Shown: positions 45,569 through 55,364 of the stretch, piece after piece
How the letters are laid out: each line of letters opens with the position of its first letter
Position numbering within the stretch: position 1 is the stretch's first letter
Assembly: GCF_900187125.1 (NCBI RefSeq)
Contig: NZ_LT906468.1
Span: 2,108,001 to 2,172,000 of the forward strand
Direction: 5' to 3'
Source: Sphingobacterium mizutaii
GTDB taxonomy: Bacteria; Bacteroidota; Bacteroidia; Sphingobacteriales; Sphingobacteriaceae
Length of the DNA stretch: 64,000 bases
Notes under the pieces: model-generated
What the model was told of the DNA's origin: nothing
What the model saw: the letters and a program-made list of their open reading frames with translations, nothing else
Database searches by the model: none
Program-made: the position numbers and the translations under genes

Positions 45569-46096
45569 ATGAAAGATTTATTGAAATTAAAAACATCTAT
45601 CTCTGAAGAGATTGAAAACATATTGAATGCCCAAGTAAAAGTTGAAGCACACTCATCAGCATTGTATCTAGCAATGTCGGCTTGGTGTGATGATCAAGGC
45701 TTGGACAATGCAGCAGATTTCTTTGCTAAACAATCAGATGAAGAGCGTACTCACATGTTGAAGATCTTCAAATATATCAGCGACCGTGGTGGCCGTTCTA
45801 TTTCGCCAGAAATCACAAATGTACCAGTTGATTTTGAATCTTTCAGAGGCGTATTCGAACAAACATTGGAGCAAGAAATGTTCGTAACTGAGCAATTCAA
45901 CAAAATCGCTGACAAATGTTTCAAAGCAAAAGATTTCGTAACATTCAACTTTATTCAGTGGTTCCTAGAAGAGCAAGTAGAAGAAGAATATATTGCTAGA
46001 CGTATCCTTGAACTATTCGATGTAATCGGTGAAGAAGGAACTGGACGTTGGGAAATTGACCGTCATTTGGTGAAAGTGACCTTCGATGGAGAATAA
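45569..46096 (+). CDS. ftnA: ferritin (bacterial non-haem type)
   Basis: Iron-storage protein of 175 residues forming a four-helix bundle. Ferroxidase-centre candidates include Glu near residue 27 (VKVEAHSSAL) and the pair in DEERTHMLK (about 56-64); IQWFLEEQVEEEYIAR (about 130) contributes further acidic ligands. The C-terminal tail (GRWEIDRHLVKV) is usual. Monocistronic with a strong terminator. Expected to be iron- or redox-regulated, although no operator was identified. Confidence 0.95.
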   Translation: MKDLLKLKTSISEEIENILNAQVKVEAHSSALYLAMSAWCDDQGLDNAADFFAKQSDEERTHMLKIFKYISDRGGRSISPEITNVPVDFESFRGVFEQTLEQEMFVTEQFNKIADKCFKAKDFVTFNFIQWFLEEQVEEEYIARRILELFDVIGEEGTGRWEIDRHLVKVTFDGE

Positions 46097-46119
46097 AATT
46101 CTTTAAAAAAATAAAAAAA

Positions 46120-46152
46120 GGGGTTAAAATCACATTTTAGCCCCTTTTTTTT
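46120..46152 (+). terminator. intrinsic terminator of ferritin gene
   Basis: GGGGTTAAAAT pairs with ATTTTAGCCCC (one G-T pair) around a short loop, followed by eight T. Confidence 0.85.
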
Positions 46153-46245
46153 ATACAATTATTTTAAGTTTATACGTTTTATAAGTAAATTTCAGTTTAT
46201 AGTTATTTAGTGAATTTTTAGATTGCCAATTTAGTCTATTGCTCT

Positions 46246-48975
46246 GTGAGAAATTACTGTTCAGGTATACTTATTTTGCTTCTTACTTTTTTAGGATTTC
46301 ATGAGTTACATGCTCAAGAAGGCTTGAAAAGTGTAGAGGGTGTGGTAGTTGACAGTACAGGTCTAGGCATGAAAGACGCATCGGTAAGGTTGGTAAGTAA
46401 TGCCGACACCATGAGCACCACCACCGATGAGAATGGTTTCTACCGATTCAGAAATATCAAGGGGAAAAATCTCAATATTTCCTATAGCATGTTGGGGTTT
46501 CAGATCGTCAACAAAAGTATTCCAACAACCGTTTTTATCAATAAGATCTTTGTTCCTCGCGTGGTGCTGTATCCGCAGTCCACATTAATTCCAGAGGTTA
46601 GGATTGTGAAGGTCATTCCTGTGGTGGACCGTGGGGATACCATTCAGTTTAATATGTCTGCATTCTCCTTTCCAGAACATTCCCTCCTTGAAGAGGCAAT
46701 TAAGCAATTGCCGGGTTTTCAGGTCCTGAGAGACGGAACCACCTATTATAATGGGCAACTGATTAGAGGGGTCCGTGTAGATGGTAAAAAGTTCTTTAGT
46801 GGGGATCTATTGACCGCGACCCGTAATCTTCCTTCAGGCTTTGTGAAACAGGTGGAAGTGATCAATGATTATGGAGACCTTTCTACGGCGAAGGGTATCA
46901 AAACTTCAGATCCGGAAAAGATCATTAACATTATCCTAGAGGAAGACAAGAAAAGGATCACTTTTGGTCAGGGGACCATAGGGGCCGGAACGAGAGATCG
47001 ATTTATTGGAAGTATAGGGATCAATAAATTCAATGATGGCCAGGAGATGTCCATCATCGGTTCCCTGAATAATACCAATACCAGTCTGTTTCTTTTTGGG
47101 TCACCAGACGGAGCAGGAGGTAGAAATACGGATCTTTCCGAAGTAGGGGATTTCTCTGACCCTAATGATGGGTTAAATAAATTGGGGTCCCTAGGGATTT
47201 CATTTACTGATAATCTAGGAGATAATATCACCTTGAATGGTGGCTATTCCTATCAAAGTAAATTTAATTTGACAGAGGGTAATTCTTTATTGACATCTTC
47301 TTATGCCGGCTATAAGATCCATCGCTATGAGAAATACCGAAATCGCACCTACGATAACTTGCATACCCTAAATTTAGAAATGAATGCCAAGTTCAAAAAT
47401 AATGATGTATTAAAGATCAATCCTAAAGTTGCATATAATCGGGAATATTTCTATAACCAAAGAAGTACGGATTTGACCAACCGGAGATTGCATGAATTGG
47501 GTGAAAGACAAGATACAACCGTTAACAGTAAACCTTCGGCCGATATATCGGTCCTCTATTCCAAATACTTCCATAAGCCTGGAAGAAAGCTAGTAGGAGA
47601 TCTGAAACTAAACTATCAATCCTTGACGAAAGATGATGTGGTTTCGGAATACTATGAAAGTTTCGACTCTACTGGTACCATCCCAACGATGACGAGTTAT
47701 AGGCAACGACAATTAGTGGATGCAAGAAATGATGTTGCAGGGGTGAAGAGTTCTTTATCTTATGTGGAGCCATTCTATGAACATAGTTTGTTGGAGATCT
47801 TCCATGAGATGGATATCAACAATATTGAAGCAGTCCGTACGGTAAGGGATCCTTATTATCTGGGTGGAGAATTTGTGGATTCATTGGCCATGGACTATGC
47901 CTATCAATTTAGAAGTTTTAAGACAGGATTAAACTACCAATATGAGCCGAACAAGAAATTTAGGGTGAATATGGGTTTTTCAGTGCAGCCAGTCAATCTT
48001 TCAGGTAGAGTGCGAGGGGATACCATGATCTATAAATATAATAATGTAAATCTGGTTCCTTCGACGACCATCCGTTATAAATTCAGCAATGATCTGGAGA
48101 TCAAATTGGCCTATTTAGGCAGAAATATCCAACCAACCTTTTTACATATCTCACCAGTCAGAGATAACTCCAATTCAAGGAACATTATTATTGGTAATCC
48201 CTCTCTAAAGGCTGAATTTTCCAATCAGTTTTCTACGACTTTAAGGAAGTTTGTGCCTACTCGAGGGCAATATTTCCAGACCGATTTTGCCTATACTTTT
48301 ATTGCGAATAAAATCGTGACTTCTAAGAAATCATTGTCGAATGAAACAATTCAGGAAACCACCTTTGAAAATACCGATGGTTATTACGATATAAAATGGT
48401 ACTACGAGTTTAATTCTCCGATTTTTTCAGATGAGCTGAATCTTGGGCTTTCTGGCAATGTGGATTATTACAATAACCTGTCATATATCAACAGCATGAA
48501 AAGTACCACACAACAGGTTCTCTTTAACCAGAATATCCAGTTTAGGTACTTGCCGAATGAGTACTTTGAATCGGTATTCAATACGAACTATTTCTTAAAC
48601 CGGGCTGTTTATGAATTGCCGTACAAGAATAAGATAGCCGCTCATTCCTTTTTGTTGAGTTTGGCGGGTCGAGGTTACTTATCAGAGAATTTTGTGTTAG
48701 GAGCGGAAATGTCCCAGAAGTTTTATAATGGTTATGTGAGCGAATTAAGTGATGTAAATCCGACAATCATCAATACTTATCTAGAATATAGTTTTTTAAA
48801 AAACAAAGCAGCGTTAATTAGGTTACAATGTAATGATATCATGGACCAGAACAAGAATGTGGGTGTCATGACTTCATATGTTGGTAACGATGTCTTTGAA
48901 TCTAGAAACAATAGGTTGGGAAGATATCTTATGTTGACCTTTAACCTGCGTTTGCAAACTTATCCGAATAAATAA
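46246..48975 (+). CDS. outer-membrane beta-barrel protein with carboxypeptidase-like domain
   Basis: Outer-membrane protein of 909 residues, GTG start (MRNYCSGILILLL); an in-frame stop at 46219 limits alternatives. Signal peptide cut after ELHAQ (about 24), carboxypeptidase-like beta-sandwich (about 28-110, with VEGVVVDSTGLGMKDASVRL), a plug-like region (about 125-230, with LEEAIKQLPGFQVLRDG and GKKFFSGDLLTATRNLP), then a C-terminal barrel typical of the OMP_b-brl_3 group. No TonB box or SusD partner is found, so it is a TonB-receptor-like protein of unknown cargo. The next gene starts on the following base. Confidence 0.85.
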   Translation: MRNYCSGILILLLTFLGFHELHAQEGLKSVEGVVVDSTGLGMKDASVRLVSNADTMSTTTDENGFYRFRNIKGKNLNISYSMLGFQIVNKSIPTTVFINKIFVPRVVLYPQSTLIPEVRIVKVIPVVDRGDTIQFNMSAFSFPEHSLLEEAIKQLPGFQVLRDGTTYYNGQLIRGVRVDGKKFFSGDLLTATRNLPSGFVKQVEVINDYGDLSTAKGIKTSDPEKIINIILEEDKKRITFGQGTIGAGTRDRFIGSIGINKFNDGQEMSIIGSLNNTNTSLFLFGSPDGAGGRNTDLSEVGDFSDPNDGLNKLGSLGISFTDNLGDNITLNGGYSYQSKFNLTEGNSLLTSSYAGYKIHRYEKYRNRTYDNLHTLNLEMNAKFKNNDVLKINPKVAYNREYFYNQRSTDLTNRRLHELGERQDTTVNSKPSADISVLYSKYFHKPGRKLVGDLKLNYQSLTKDDVVSEYYESFDSTGTIPTMTSYRQRQLVDARNDVAGVKSSLSYVEPFYEHSLLEIFHEMDINNIEAVRTVRDPYYLGGEFVDSLAMDYAYQFRSFKTGLNYQYEPNKKFRVNMGFSVQPVNLSGRVRGDTMIYKYNNVNLVPSTTIRYKFSNDLEIKLAYLGRNIQPTFLHISPVRDNSNSRNIIIGNPSLKAEFSNQFSTTLRKFVPTRGQYFQTDFAYTFIANKIVTSKKSLSNETIQETTFENTDGYYDIKWYYEFNSPIFSDELNLGLSGNVDYYNNLSYINSMKSTTQQVLFNQNIQFRYLPNEYFESVFNTNYFLNRAVYELPYKNKIAAHSFLLSLAGRGYLSENFVLGAEMSQKFYNGYVSELSDVNPTIINTYLEYSFLKNKAALIRLQCNDIMDQNKNVGVMTSYVGNDVFESRNNRLGRYLMLTFNLRLQTYPNK

Positions 48976-49950
48976 ATGAAAGTAGCGGTAATGACGACTT
49001 TTGGAGGGCCAGAAGTGTTTAGAATTGAGGAAAGAGCGGATTTGTCGCCAGAAGGGGATGAACTTGTCATTGAAGTGAGGGCAGCGGGAATAAACCGTCC
49101 TGATGTCTTTCAACGAAAGGGTCATTATCCAGCTCCTCCCAATGTGATCCAGGAGATCCCGGGATTGGAGGTTTCTGGGGTAGTGCGTGCTGTTGGGCCA
49201 GATGCCAAGAAATTTAATGTTGGGGACGAAGTGATGGCCTTATTGCCCGGTGTAGGCTATGCGACCCAAGCCTGTGTTTCGGAAAGAGCTTGCCTCCCTA
49301 AGCCTAAAAACTTAAGCTTTGAGGAAGCGGCATGTCTACCCGAAACTGTTTACACCGTATGGCACAATGTATTTCAGAGAGGTCGCTTGAAAAAAGGCGA
49401 GAAAGTCTTGATCCATGGTGGAACAGGTGGTATTGGGACCACTGCTATTCAAATCTGTAAGATTTTTGGTGCTATCGTCTATTGTACCGTTGGTTCTGAA
49501 GAAAAGCGGAAAATAGCCTTGGACCTTGGTGCTGATAAAGTTATAAATTATAAAACCGAAGATTTTGTTGATATACTGAAGCCAGTAGGAGTGGATGTGG
49601 TTTTGGATAGCATAGGCGGGGTGTATTTTAACAAACATATTGCTTTACTTCATGAAGATGGTCGATTGGTACAGATTAATGCGATGGAAGGTGCTAAAGT
49701 AGAATTGAACCTTTTGAAGTTGATGCAAAAGCGGATCACAGTAACAGGTTCGACTTTGAGAGGAAGGGACCTTTCTTTCAAAGCTGAGCTCACTCATGAA
49801 ATTGAAACAAATATTTTACCTCTTTTGGAAAAAGGGGAGCTGAGACCATTATTGACTAAAATCTTTCCCTTTGAGGAGGTCATTGAGGCACATCGCTATT
49901 TTGAGAGCCCTGAACAATACGGGAAAATAGTGCTTAGAATGAATGGCTAA
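48976..49950 (+). CDS. NAD(P)H quinone oxidoreductase (zinc-less MDR family)
   Basis: Medium-chain dehydrogenase/reductase of 324 residues, close to the PIG3/QOR quinone oxidoreductase group. N-terminal GroES-like fold (IEVRAAGINRPDVFQRKGHYPAPP, about 28-55), then the nucleotide-binding motif VLIHGGTGGIGTTAIQI (about 140-156). The catalytic zinc cysteines of alcohol dehydrogenases are absent. Starts directly after the barrel protein, suggesting one transcript, though the functions do not obviously connect. Confidence 0.92.
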   Translation: MKVAVMTTFGGPEVFRIEERADLSPEGDELVIEVRAAGINRPDVFQRKGHYPAPPNVIQEIPGLEVSGVVRAVGPDAKKFNVGDEVMALLPGVGYATQACVSERACLPKPKNLSFEEAACLPETVYTVWHNVFQRGRLKKGEKVLIHGGTGGIGTTAIQICKIFGAIVYCTVGSEEKRKIALDLGADKVINYKTEDFVDILKPVGVDVVLDSIGGVYFNKHIALLHEDGRLVQINAMEGAKVELNLLKLMQKRITVTGSTLRGRDLSFKAELTHEIETNILPLLEKGELRPLLTKIFPFEEVIEAHRYFESPEQYGKIVLRMNG

Positions 49951-49963
49951 ATACTTTTAGCGG

Positions 49964-49993
49964 TTTGTTTTATCAATTATTTTCCTATATTTA
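49964..49993 (+). promoter_or_regulatory. promoter of the GH92 gene
   Basis: TTTG (49964-49967), an 18-base spacer, TATATTTA (49986-49993), one mismatch from consensus. Leader about 25-30 bases to the ATG at 50023. Confidence 0.6.
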
Positions 49994-50022
49994 AAAAATT
50001 GATAAAACCTATTTTTCACAAC

Positions 50023-52317
50023 ATGAACTTAAAATTTCTTACTACAGCTTTATTGATAGGTACGACTGTCTTATCAGGATTTGCTCAGAAAGTTGGGAAG
50101 GTTGAGAAACCGATCGATCTAGTGAGCACCTTGGTGGGTACACAATCTACTTATTTTTTATCCAGCGGTAATACGTATCCAGCAATAGCCCTTCCATGGG
50201 GGATGAACTTTTGGAGTCCTCAAACCGGGAAGATGGGCGATGGATGGATGTATACCTATACCGCGGAAAAACTGCGTGGAATAAAACAGACGCATCAGCC
50301 ATCTCCATGGATGAATGATTATGGACAGTTTTCCATTATGGCGATGGTCAATAATAAGACCTTTGATCAGGACAAACGTGCGAGTTATTTTTCGCATAAA
50401 GCCGAAGTCGCTAAACCACATTATTATTCAGTATATCTTGCTGATTATGATACTAAAGTTGAGCTTACTCCAACCGAGCGTGCGTCTTACTTTAGATTTA
50501 CTTTTCCAAAGACCGATTCAGCCTTTGTGTTGATCGATGCATTTGATAAAGGTTCTTATGTGGAAGTAATCCCTAAGGAAAACAAAATCATAGGTTATAG
50601 TACCAAAAACAGTGGTGGTGTTCCAGAGAACTTCAAGAATTATTTCGTGATGACTTTTGATAAGCCATTTGCGAATGTTTCAACCTTTGCTGATTCCGTT
50701 TTGACGGATGGCAGGTATATGGTGAAGGCAAACCATGTTGGTGCTATTGTAGGCTTCCAAAATGCGAATGCTGGCGAGCAAGTCTTAATGAAAGCAGCTT
50801 CTTCCTTTATCAGTCCAGAACAGGCCGTTCAGAACTTGAAGGAATTGGATGGCGTGACATTTGACGAGCAGGTGAAAAAAGGTGAGGACATTTGGAATAA
50901 GGAATTGGGTAAGATTGAAATAGAAGGTGGAAATATCGATCAGATGAGGACTTTCTATTCTTCCTTGTACCGTTCTTTATTGTTCCCAAGGATGTTCTAT
51001 GAGATCAATGCGCAAGGAGAGGTTGTGCACTATTCTCCATATAATGGAAAGGTATTACCGGGATATATGTTTACTGACACCGGATTTTGGGATACCTTTA
51101 GAGCCTTGTTTCCTTTCTTGAACCTGATGTACCCAGAGATCAACGAGAAGATGCAGGAAGGCTTGGCAAACGCTTATCGTGAAGGTGGCTGGTTGCCAGA
51201 ATGGGCGAGTCCTGGTTACAGAAATATCATGGTTGGTAACAACTCTGCTTCTGTAGTAGCTGATGCCTATATCAAAGGGGTGAGATCAAAAGATATTGAG
51301 ACTTTGTACGAGGCTGTAATAAAAGGAGCCAACAATGCTGGTCCGATTACAGCTGTAGGAAGAGCCGGTGCTGAATATTATAATGAATTGGGTTATGTGC
51401 CTTATGATGTAAAGATCAATGAAAATGCAGCCCGTTCTCTGGAATACTCTTATGATGACTTTGCCATCTATCAGTTGGCTAAATCATTGAATAAAGATTC
51501 TGATAAAGATTTCTATAAAAAGAGAGCCTATAACTATCAGAAGTTATTTGACCCATCTACCGGATTGATGCGCGGAAAGAATAAAGATGGATCTTGGTCT
51601 ACACCATTCAATCCATTCAAGTGGGGAGATGCTTTTACAGAAGGTAACAGCTGGCACTATAGCTGGTCGGTATTCCAGGATGTGGAAGGATTTGCAAAAC
51701 TGTTAGGCGGTCACAAAGCAATGGAAATCAAATTGGACTCTGTATTTACCTTGCCTCCAATTTTTGATGATAGCTATTATGGTTTCCCAATCCATGAGAT
51801 CCGCGAAATGCAGATCGCTAATATGGGGCAATATGCACATGGAAATCAGCCGATCCAACATATGATCTATTTGTATAACCATGTTGGAGCCCCTTGGAAA
51901 GCGCAATATTGGATCAGGGAGACGATGAATAGAATGTATTCGCCAAATCCTGATGGCTACTGTGGTGACGAGGACAACGGTCAGACTTCTGCTTGGTATG
52001 TATTCTCAGCAATCGGATTCTATCCAGTGACTCCGGCAACCGACGAATATGTTCTTGGTTCACCGGTATTTGATAAGGTAACCTTGCATTTAAGCAATGG
52101 TAAGACCGTAAATATTGAATCGAAAAACAATTCAGATCAAAACCGTTATATCCACAACATGAAATGGAATGGTAAGAACTACACAAAGAACTATATCAAT
52201 CATAGTGAATTGTTGAAAGGTGCCAATCTACAGTTTGATATGGGTGCAGAGCCCAATAAGAAAAGAGGAATCAATAAAGCTGATCTTCCATACTCCATCA
52301 GTAAGGACGATCAATAG
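50023..52317 (+). CDS. GH92 family alpha-1,2-mannosidase
   Basis: Exported glycoside hydrolase of family 92 (calcium-dependent exo-alpha-mannosidases), acting on mannose-rich glycans. Start set at MNLKFLTTALLIG (50023), 764 residues, with a signal peptide cut near SGFAQ. Family landmarks: STYFLSSGNTYPAIALPWGM (about 45-64), GIKQTHQPSPWMNDYGQFS (about 88), EGNSWHYSWSVFQDV (about 540) and the C-terminal GYCGDEDNGQTSAWYVFSAI (about 645). Promoter and terminator enclose it alone, apart from any SusC/SusD pair. Confidence 0.94.
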   Translation: MNLKFLTTALLIGTTVLSGFAQKVGKVEKPIDLVSTLVGTQSTYFLSSGNTYPAIALPWGMNFWSPQTGKMGDGWMYTYTAEKLRGIKQTHQPSPWMNDYGQFSIMAMVNNKTFDQDKRASYFSHKAEVAKPHYYSVYLADYDTKVELTPTERASYFRFTFPKTDSAFVLIDAFDKGSYVEVIPKENKIIGYSTKNSGGVPENFKNYFVMTFDKPFANVSTFADSVLTDGRYMVKANHVGAIVGFQNANAGEQVLMKAASSFISPEQAVQNLKELDGVTFDEQVKKGEDIWNKELGKIEIEGGNIDQMRTFYSSLYRSLLFPRMFYEINAQGEVVHYSPYNGKVLPGYMFTDTGFWDTFRALFPFLNLMYPEINEKMQEGLANAYREGGWLPEWASPGYRNIMVGNNSASVVADAYIKGVRSKDIETLYEAVIKGANNAGPITAVGRAGAEYYNELGYVPYDVKINENAARSLEYSYDDFAIYQLAKSLNKDSDKDFYKKRAYNYQKLFDPSTGLMRGKNKDGSWSTPFNPFKWGDAFTEGNSWHYSWSVFQDVEGFAKLLGGHKAMEIKLDSVFTLPPIFDDSYYGFPIHEIREMQIANMGQYAHGNQPIQHMIYLYNHVGAPWKAQYWIRETMNRMYSPNPDGYCGDEDNGQTSAWYVFSAIGFYPVTPATDEYVLGSPVFDKVTLHLSNGKTVNIESKNNSDQNRYIHNMKWNGKNYTKNYINHSELLKGANLQFDMGAEPNKKRGINKADLPYSISKDDQ

Positions 52318-52342
52318 ATTGATCAATACCTAGTGAAAAAAA

Positions 52343-52376
52343 AAGCTCCAAGAATATCTTTCTTGGAGCTTTTTTA
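52343..52376 (+). terminator. intrinsic terminator of GH92 gene
   Basis: Perfect 12-bp arms AAGCTCCAAGAA / TTCTTGGAGCTT (52343-52354, 52360-52371) with a 5-base loop and a T-run. Confidence 0.9.
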
Positions 52377-52519
52377 GGTTAATAGGTTGGAGAGAAAAAA
52401 AGGCTTGAAATAAATTCAAGCCCGTAAAAATTCGTTTTATCTTACCCCATACCTTAGGGCGCGCACATGTTCCTTTACTAGATGCGTTCTGGTAAATTAA
52501 TTGTTTTGGCTAGTGAAGA

Positions 52520-52693
52520 TTAAAAATCTTCATCTTCGTCATCAAAATCATCGTAGCCGCCGATCGAATCGATATCATCTAATCCGAATTCATCATCGTC
52601 ATCAAAGTCATCATCATCGTCATCAGGACCGTTGAAGTTGAGCACTCTTTCATCAACCTTTACATCTGTTTCAATTGCTTGCATTGTAGCCAT
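52520..52693 (-). CDS. 57-residue highly acidic small protein
   Basis: ATG ORF of 57 residues: a short N-terminal part (MATMQAIETDVKVDERVLNF), then runs of Asp/Glu with Gly and Phe (GPDDDDDDFDDDDEF, GGYDDFDDEDEDF). About half the residues are acidic. Codons are used naturally (GAT and GAC mixed), supporting real coding. It is 111 bases downstream of scpB on the same strand, with its own short upstream AT-rich region. Function unknown; acidic proteins of this kind can act as DNA mimics or cation/protein-binding tails, but nothing here shows that. Confidence 0.65.
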   Translation of the reverse strand: MATMQAIETDVKVDERVLNFNGPDDDDDDFDDDDEFGLDDIDSIGGYDDFDDEDEDF

Positions 52694-52804
52694 GTTGTTT
52701 ATTATGATATTATTCTTTTGTTATGTAAAATTATATAAGATAATTCAATTGATAAATTTTTTTTAAAAATAATTAAAACGAATTTAATCTTGCTCTATCA
52801 TGAT
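52694..52804. other. intergenic, AT-rich
   Basis: Short gap between scpB and the acidic small gene. It contains AT-rich runs that may include the promoter of the small gene; no consensus element can be assigned. Confidence 0.4.
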
Positions 52805-53365
52805 CTAATCAACGATTTCACCGATACTGTTTTCTTCAGCCACAATATCTTTAAGCTGAGGGAGATCCTTGGTGCTGGATAGACCAAAGTGGTTCATGAA
52901 CTCTCCGCTGGTCGAATAGAGCAGGGGCTTACCAATGCTGTTAGCCTTGCCTGCAATCTGTATCAAGCCTTTATCCAACAAGCGTTGAATGGAATAATCA
53001 CAGTTGACTCCACGGATCTGTTCTACCTCCAATTTGGTAATCGGTTGCCTATATGCGATGATTGCTAAGGTTTCCAATGCTGATTGGCTCAGTTTTTTCC
53101 GCTCTTTATGGACCTGAAGTTGGTTGATGGCATCGTGATAGGCTGGTTTTGTCAAGAACTGTAATTGATCATTGATCGAAACCAAGGCCAAAGGATAATC
53201 CTCAGATTCGTATTTAGCCTTTAATTTCCCAATGAATTCTGCCAACTCTACCTTGCTGATCTCGATAGCTAATGCATCTTGTAAAACCTCCCGTAGGTCC
53301 TTCTGGCTGATTCCTTCGGAAGAGGCAAAGATGATAGCTTCTATATTTAATATAATATCTTTCAA
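52805..53365 (-). CDS. scpB: segregation and condensation protein B
   Basis: SMC-ScpAB complex subunit of 186 residues with two winged-helix domains: about 1-80 (IEAIIFASSEGISQKDLREVL) and 85-165 (LSQSALETLAIIAYRQPITKLEVEQIRGV, SIQRLLDKGLIQIAGK, GKPLLYST). It helps load the SMC condensin on DNA. It begins 8 bases after the mqnC stop, an operon of unrelated functions. ScpA is not in the window. Confidence 0.94.
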   Translation of the reverse strand: MKDIILNIEAIIFASSEGISQKDLREVLQDALAIEISKVELAEFIGKLKAKYESEDYPLALVSINDQLQFLTKPAYHDAINQLQVHKERKKLSQSALETLAIIAYRQPITKLEVEQIRGVNCDYSIQRLLDKGLIQIAGKANSIGKPLLYSTSGEFMNHFGLSSTKDLPQLKDIVAEENSIGEIVD

Positions 53366-53373
53366 AACGATGC

Positions 53374-54498
53374 TTAATAATTAATAACCTGTTCTTCCAT
53401 CTGTTCAGGCAATTCCCTGAACTTGTAAGTCTGTGTCCTTAATTGTGGTTCAAAACCTGCTTCTGTGATGGCATCTTGAATGGATTTGGAAGTGAACCTG
53501 TGCGGTGCACCTGCTGCAGAAACCACATTCTCTTCGATCATAATGGAACCAAAGTCGTTCGCACCAGAATGAAGACATATCTGTGCGGTCTGTTTACCGA
53601 CAGTTAGCCACGAAGCTTGTATATTTTTGATGTTCGGAAGCATGATTCTACTTAAAGCAATCATTCGGATATATTCATCGGCTGTAACATCATTGGTAAT
53701 GCCGCGTAGGCGTTTCAACAAAGTACCATCATCTTGGAAAGGCCAAGGGATAAAGGCGATGAATCCATAAGCATCGGCTGGTTTTTCGCTTTGTACTTCG
53801 CGAAGCCATACCAAGTGCTCGAAACGTTCTTCGATTGTTTCAATATGTCCAAACATCATGGTTGCCGAAGTTGGAAGATTGATTTTGTGGGCTGCACGCA
53901 TTACATCCAACCATTCTTGACCACCACATTTACCCTTAGAGATCAATCTACGGACACGGTCGTTCAATATTTCTGCACCAGCCCCCGGCAGGGAGTCTAA
54001 TCCAGCTTCTTTCATGGCCGTCAAGACTTCAAGGTGGCTCATGCCTTCCAGTTTTGCTACGTGCGCAATTTCTGGCGGCCCTAAGGAGTGAAGCTTAAGG
54101 GTTGGATAAAGTTCCTTTAGTTGTTTGAAAAGGTTGGTGTAGAAACTCAATCCAAGGTCAGGGTGATGTCCACCTTGTAGAAGTAATTGATCACCACCAT
54201 AGCGGAAGGTTTCTTCGATTTTCTGCTTATAGGTTTCAATGTCCGTGATGTAACTTTCTTCATGGCCTGGGCGTCTGAAGAAATTACAGAATTTACAGTT
54301 TGCGATACATACGTTGGTAGTATTCACATTCCTGTCAATCTGCCAAGTTACCTTTCCGTGTGGGACCTGAATCTTACGCAGTTCGTTGGCTACAAAAGCA
54401 AGGTCTGCAGTAGCCGCTTCTTTATATAAGAAAATGCCTTCTTCTTTTGTCAAGAAGTCAAAGTTCAAGGCACGCTCTAACAGTTTGTTTACATTCAT
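53374..54498 (-). CDS. mqnC: cyclic dehypoxanthinyl futalosine synthase (radical SAM)
   Basis: Radical SAM enzyme of the futalosine route to menaquinone, cyclising dehypoxanthinylfutalosine. The 374 residues carry the cluster motif C64-x3-C68-x2-C71 (NVCIANCKFCNF) preceded by TWQIDRNVNTTN, characteristic of MqnC. LLLQGGHHPDLGL (about 105) and PGAGAEIL (about 182) follow. Its presence implies menaquinone is made by this pathway, with mqnA, mqnD and mqnE elsewhere. First gene before scpB. Confidence 0.95.
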   Translation of the reverse strand: MNVNKLLERALNFDFLTKEEGIFLYKEAATADLAFVANELRKIQVPHGKVTWQIDRNVNTTNVCIANCKFCNFFRRPGHEESYITDIETYKQKIEETFRYGGDQLLLQGGHHPDLGLSFYTNLFKQLKELYPTLKLHSLGPPEIAHVAKLEGMSHLEVLTAMKEAGLDSLPGAGAEILNDRVRRLISKGKCGGQEWLDVMRAAHKINLPTSATMMFGHIETIEERFEHLVWLREVQSEKPADAYGFIAFIPWPFQDDGTLLKRLRGITNDVTADEYIRMIALSRIMLPNIKNIQASWLTVGKQTAQICLHSGANDFGSIMIEENVVSAAGAPHRFTSKSIQDAITEAGFEPQLRTQTYKFRELPEQMEEQVINY

Positions 54499-54784
54499 GT
54501 AATAACAAAGATACGGAGCTTTTTATGAAATCGGAAGATGTAAAATAGAAATGAAACGGATTAAAATTAACCTAAATATCACCTAATCAAATTGTTGCTA
54601 GGAAAGATATAGTTGATGAAGCAATCAAATTAATTTTTAGAATAAATTCTGGAATACAAAAACTTATAAATCAGTTAGTTGTTTTAATAATAAGCTTACA
54701 TTTATTTTACTTTCAGTTTACTGTTTTATAATAAAGTAGCGTTGAAAATTCATATATTTAAGTACACTACAAAGGAGGTCATTG

Positions 54785-55216
54785 ATGAGCCACGACATTA
54801 TCCATATTGAACGTACATACCCAATTTCTACAGCTGCATTATGGCAAGCTATGACCGATAAGCAAAAGTTAAAGGACTGGTTCTTTGATATCCCTAATTT
54901 TAGTACAGAGGTGGGGGCGCAATTTGAATTTTCAAAGGTTGAAAAGCGTAAGAATGATTATCACCAATGTCAAGTTTTGGAGGTAAAGCCGGAGGAGCTT
55001 TTCAAGTTTACTTGGCGCCATCCAAAGCAAACAAAAGGGAATTCGATCATTACTTGGAGGTTTATTCCGAGGAGAGGAGCGACCACTTTGCATTTGACCC
55101 ATGAAAGTCTGGAACATTTCAGAGATGCCGGAGAGCAATTTTCCCAAGAACGTTTTGAATCGGGCTGGGAAAGGATTTTGGGTGATTCACTAACAAAATT
55201 TATTGAAAAATTGTGA
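54785..55216 (+). CDS. SRPBCC/AHSA1-like domain protein
   Basis: Small 143-residue protein of the START/AHSA1 fold: IERTYPISTAALWQAMTDKQKLKDWFF (about 8-34) and TWRHPKQTKGNSIITWRF. These bind hydrophobic ligands or act as Hsp90 co-chaperone-like domains; function unassigned. Start at the ATG (54785), six bases after a strong Shine-Dalgarno GGAGG (54774-54778) that is unusual here; the TTG just before it is rejected. Confidence 0.85.
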   Translation: MSHDIIHIERTYPISTAALWQAMTDKQKLKDWFFDIPNFSTEVGAQFEFSKVEKRKNDYHQCQVLEVKPEELFKFTWRHPKQTKGNSIITWRFIPRRGATTLHLTHESLEHFRDAGEQFSQERFESGWERILGDSLTKFIEKL

Positions 55217-55266
55217 CATAGGGTTTTGTCATAACCCTTTGAATATCATTTTTCTACTTGTTAATT

Positions 55267-55312
55267 AATGAATTCTTGCTGCTAAGAGTAGCAATAGGAA
55301 TTCATTTTTTTT
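55267..55312 (+). terminator. terminator of the SRPBCC gene
   Basis: AATGAATTC plus TTGCT pair with AGCAA plus GAATTCATT (with a small bulge), followed by T-rich sequence (55304-55312). Confidence 0.65.
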
Positions 55313-55364
55313 ACATTTAATTTTGAAACCTATTTTCTAATCATTCACGGATCTACAGAGTTAT

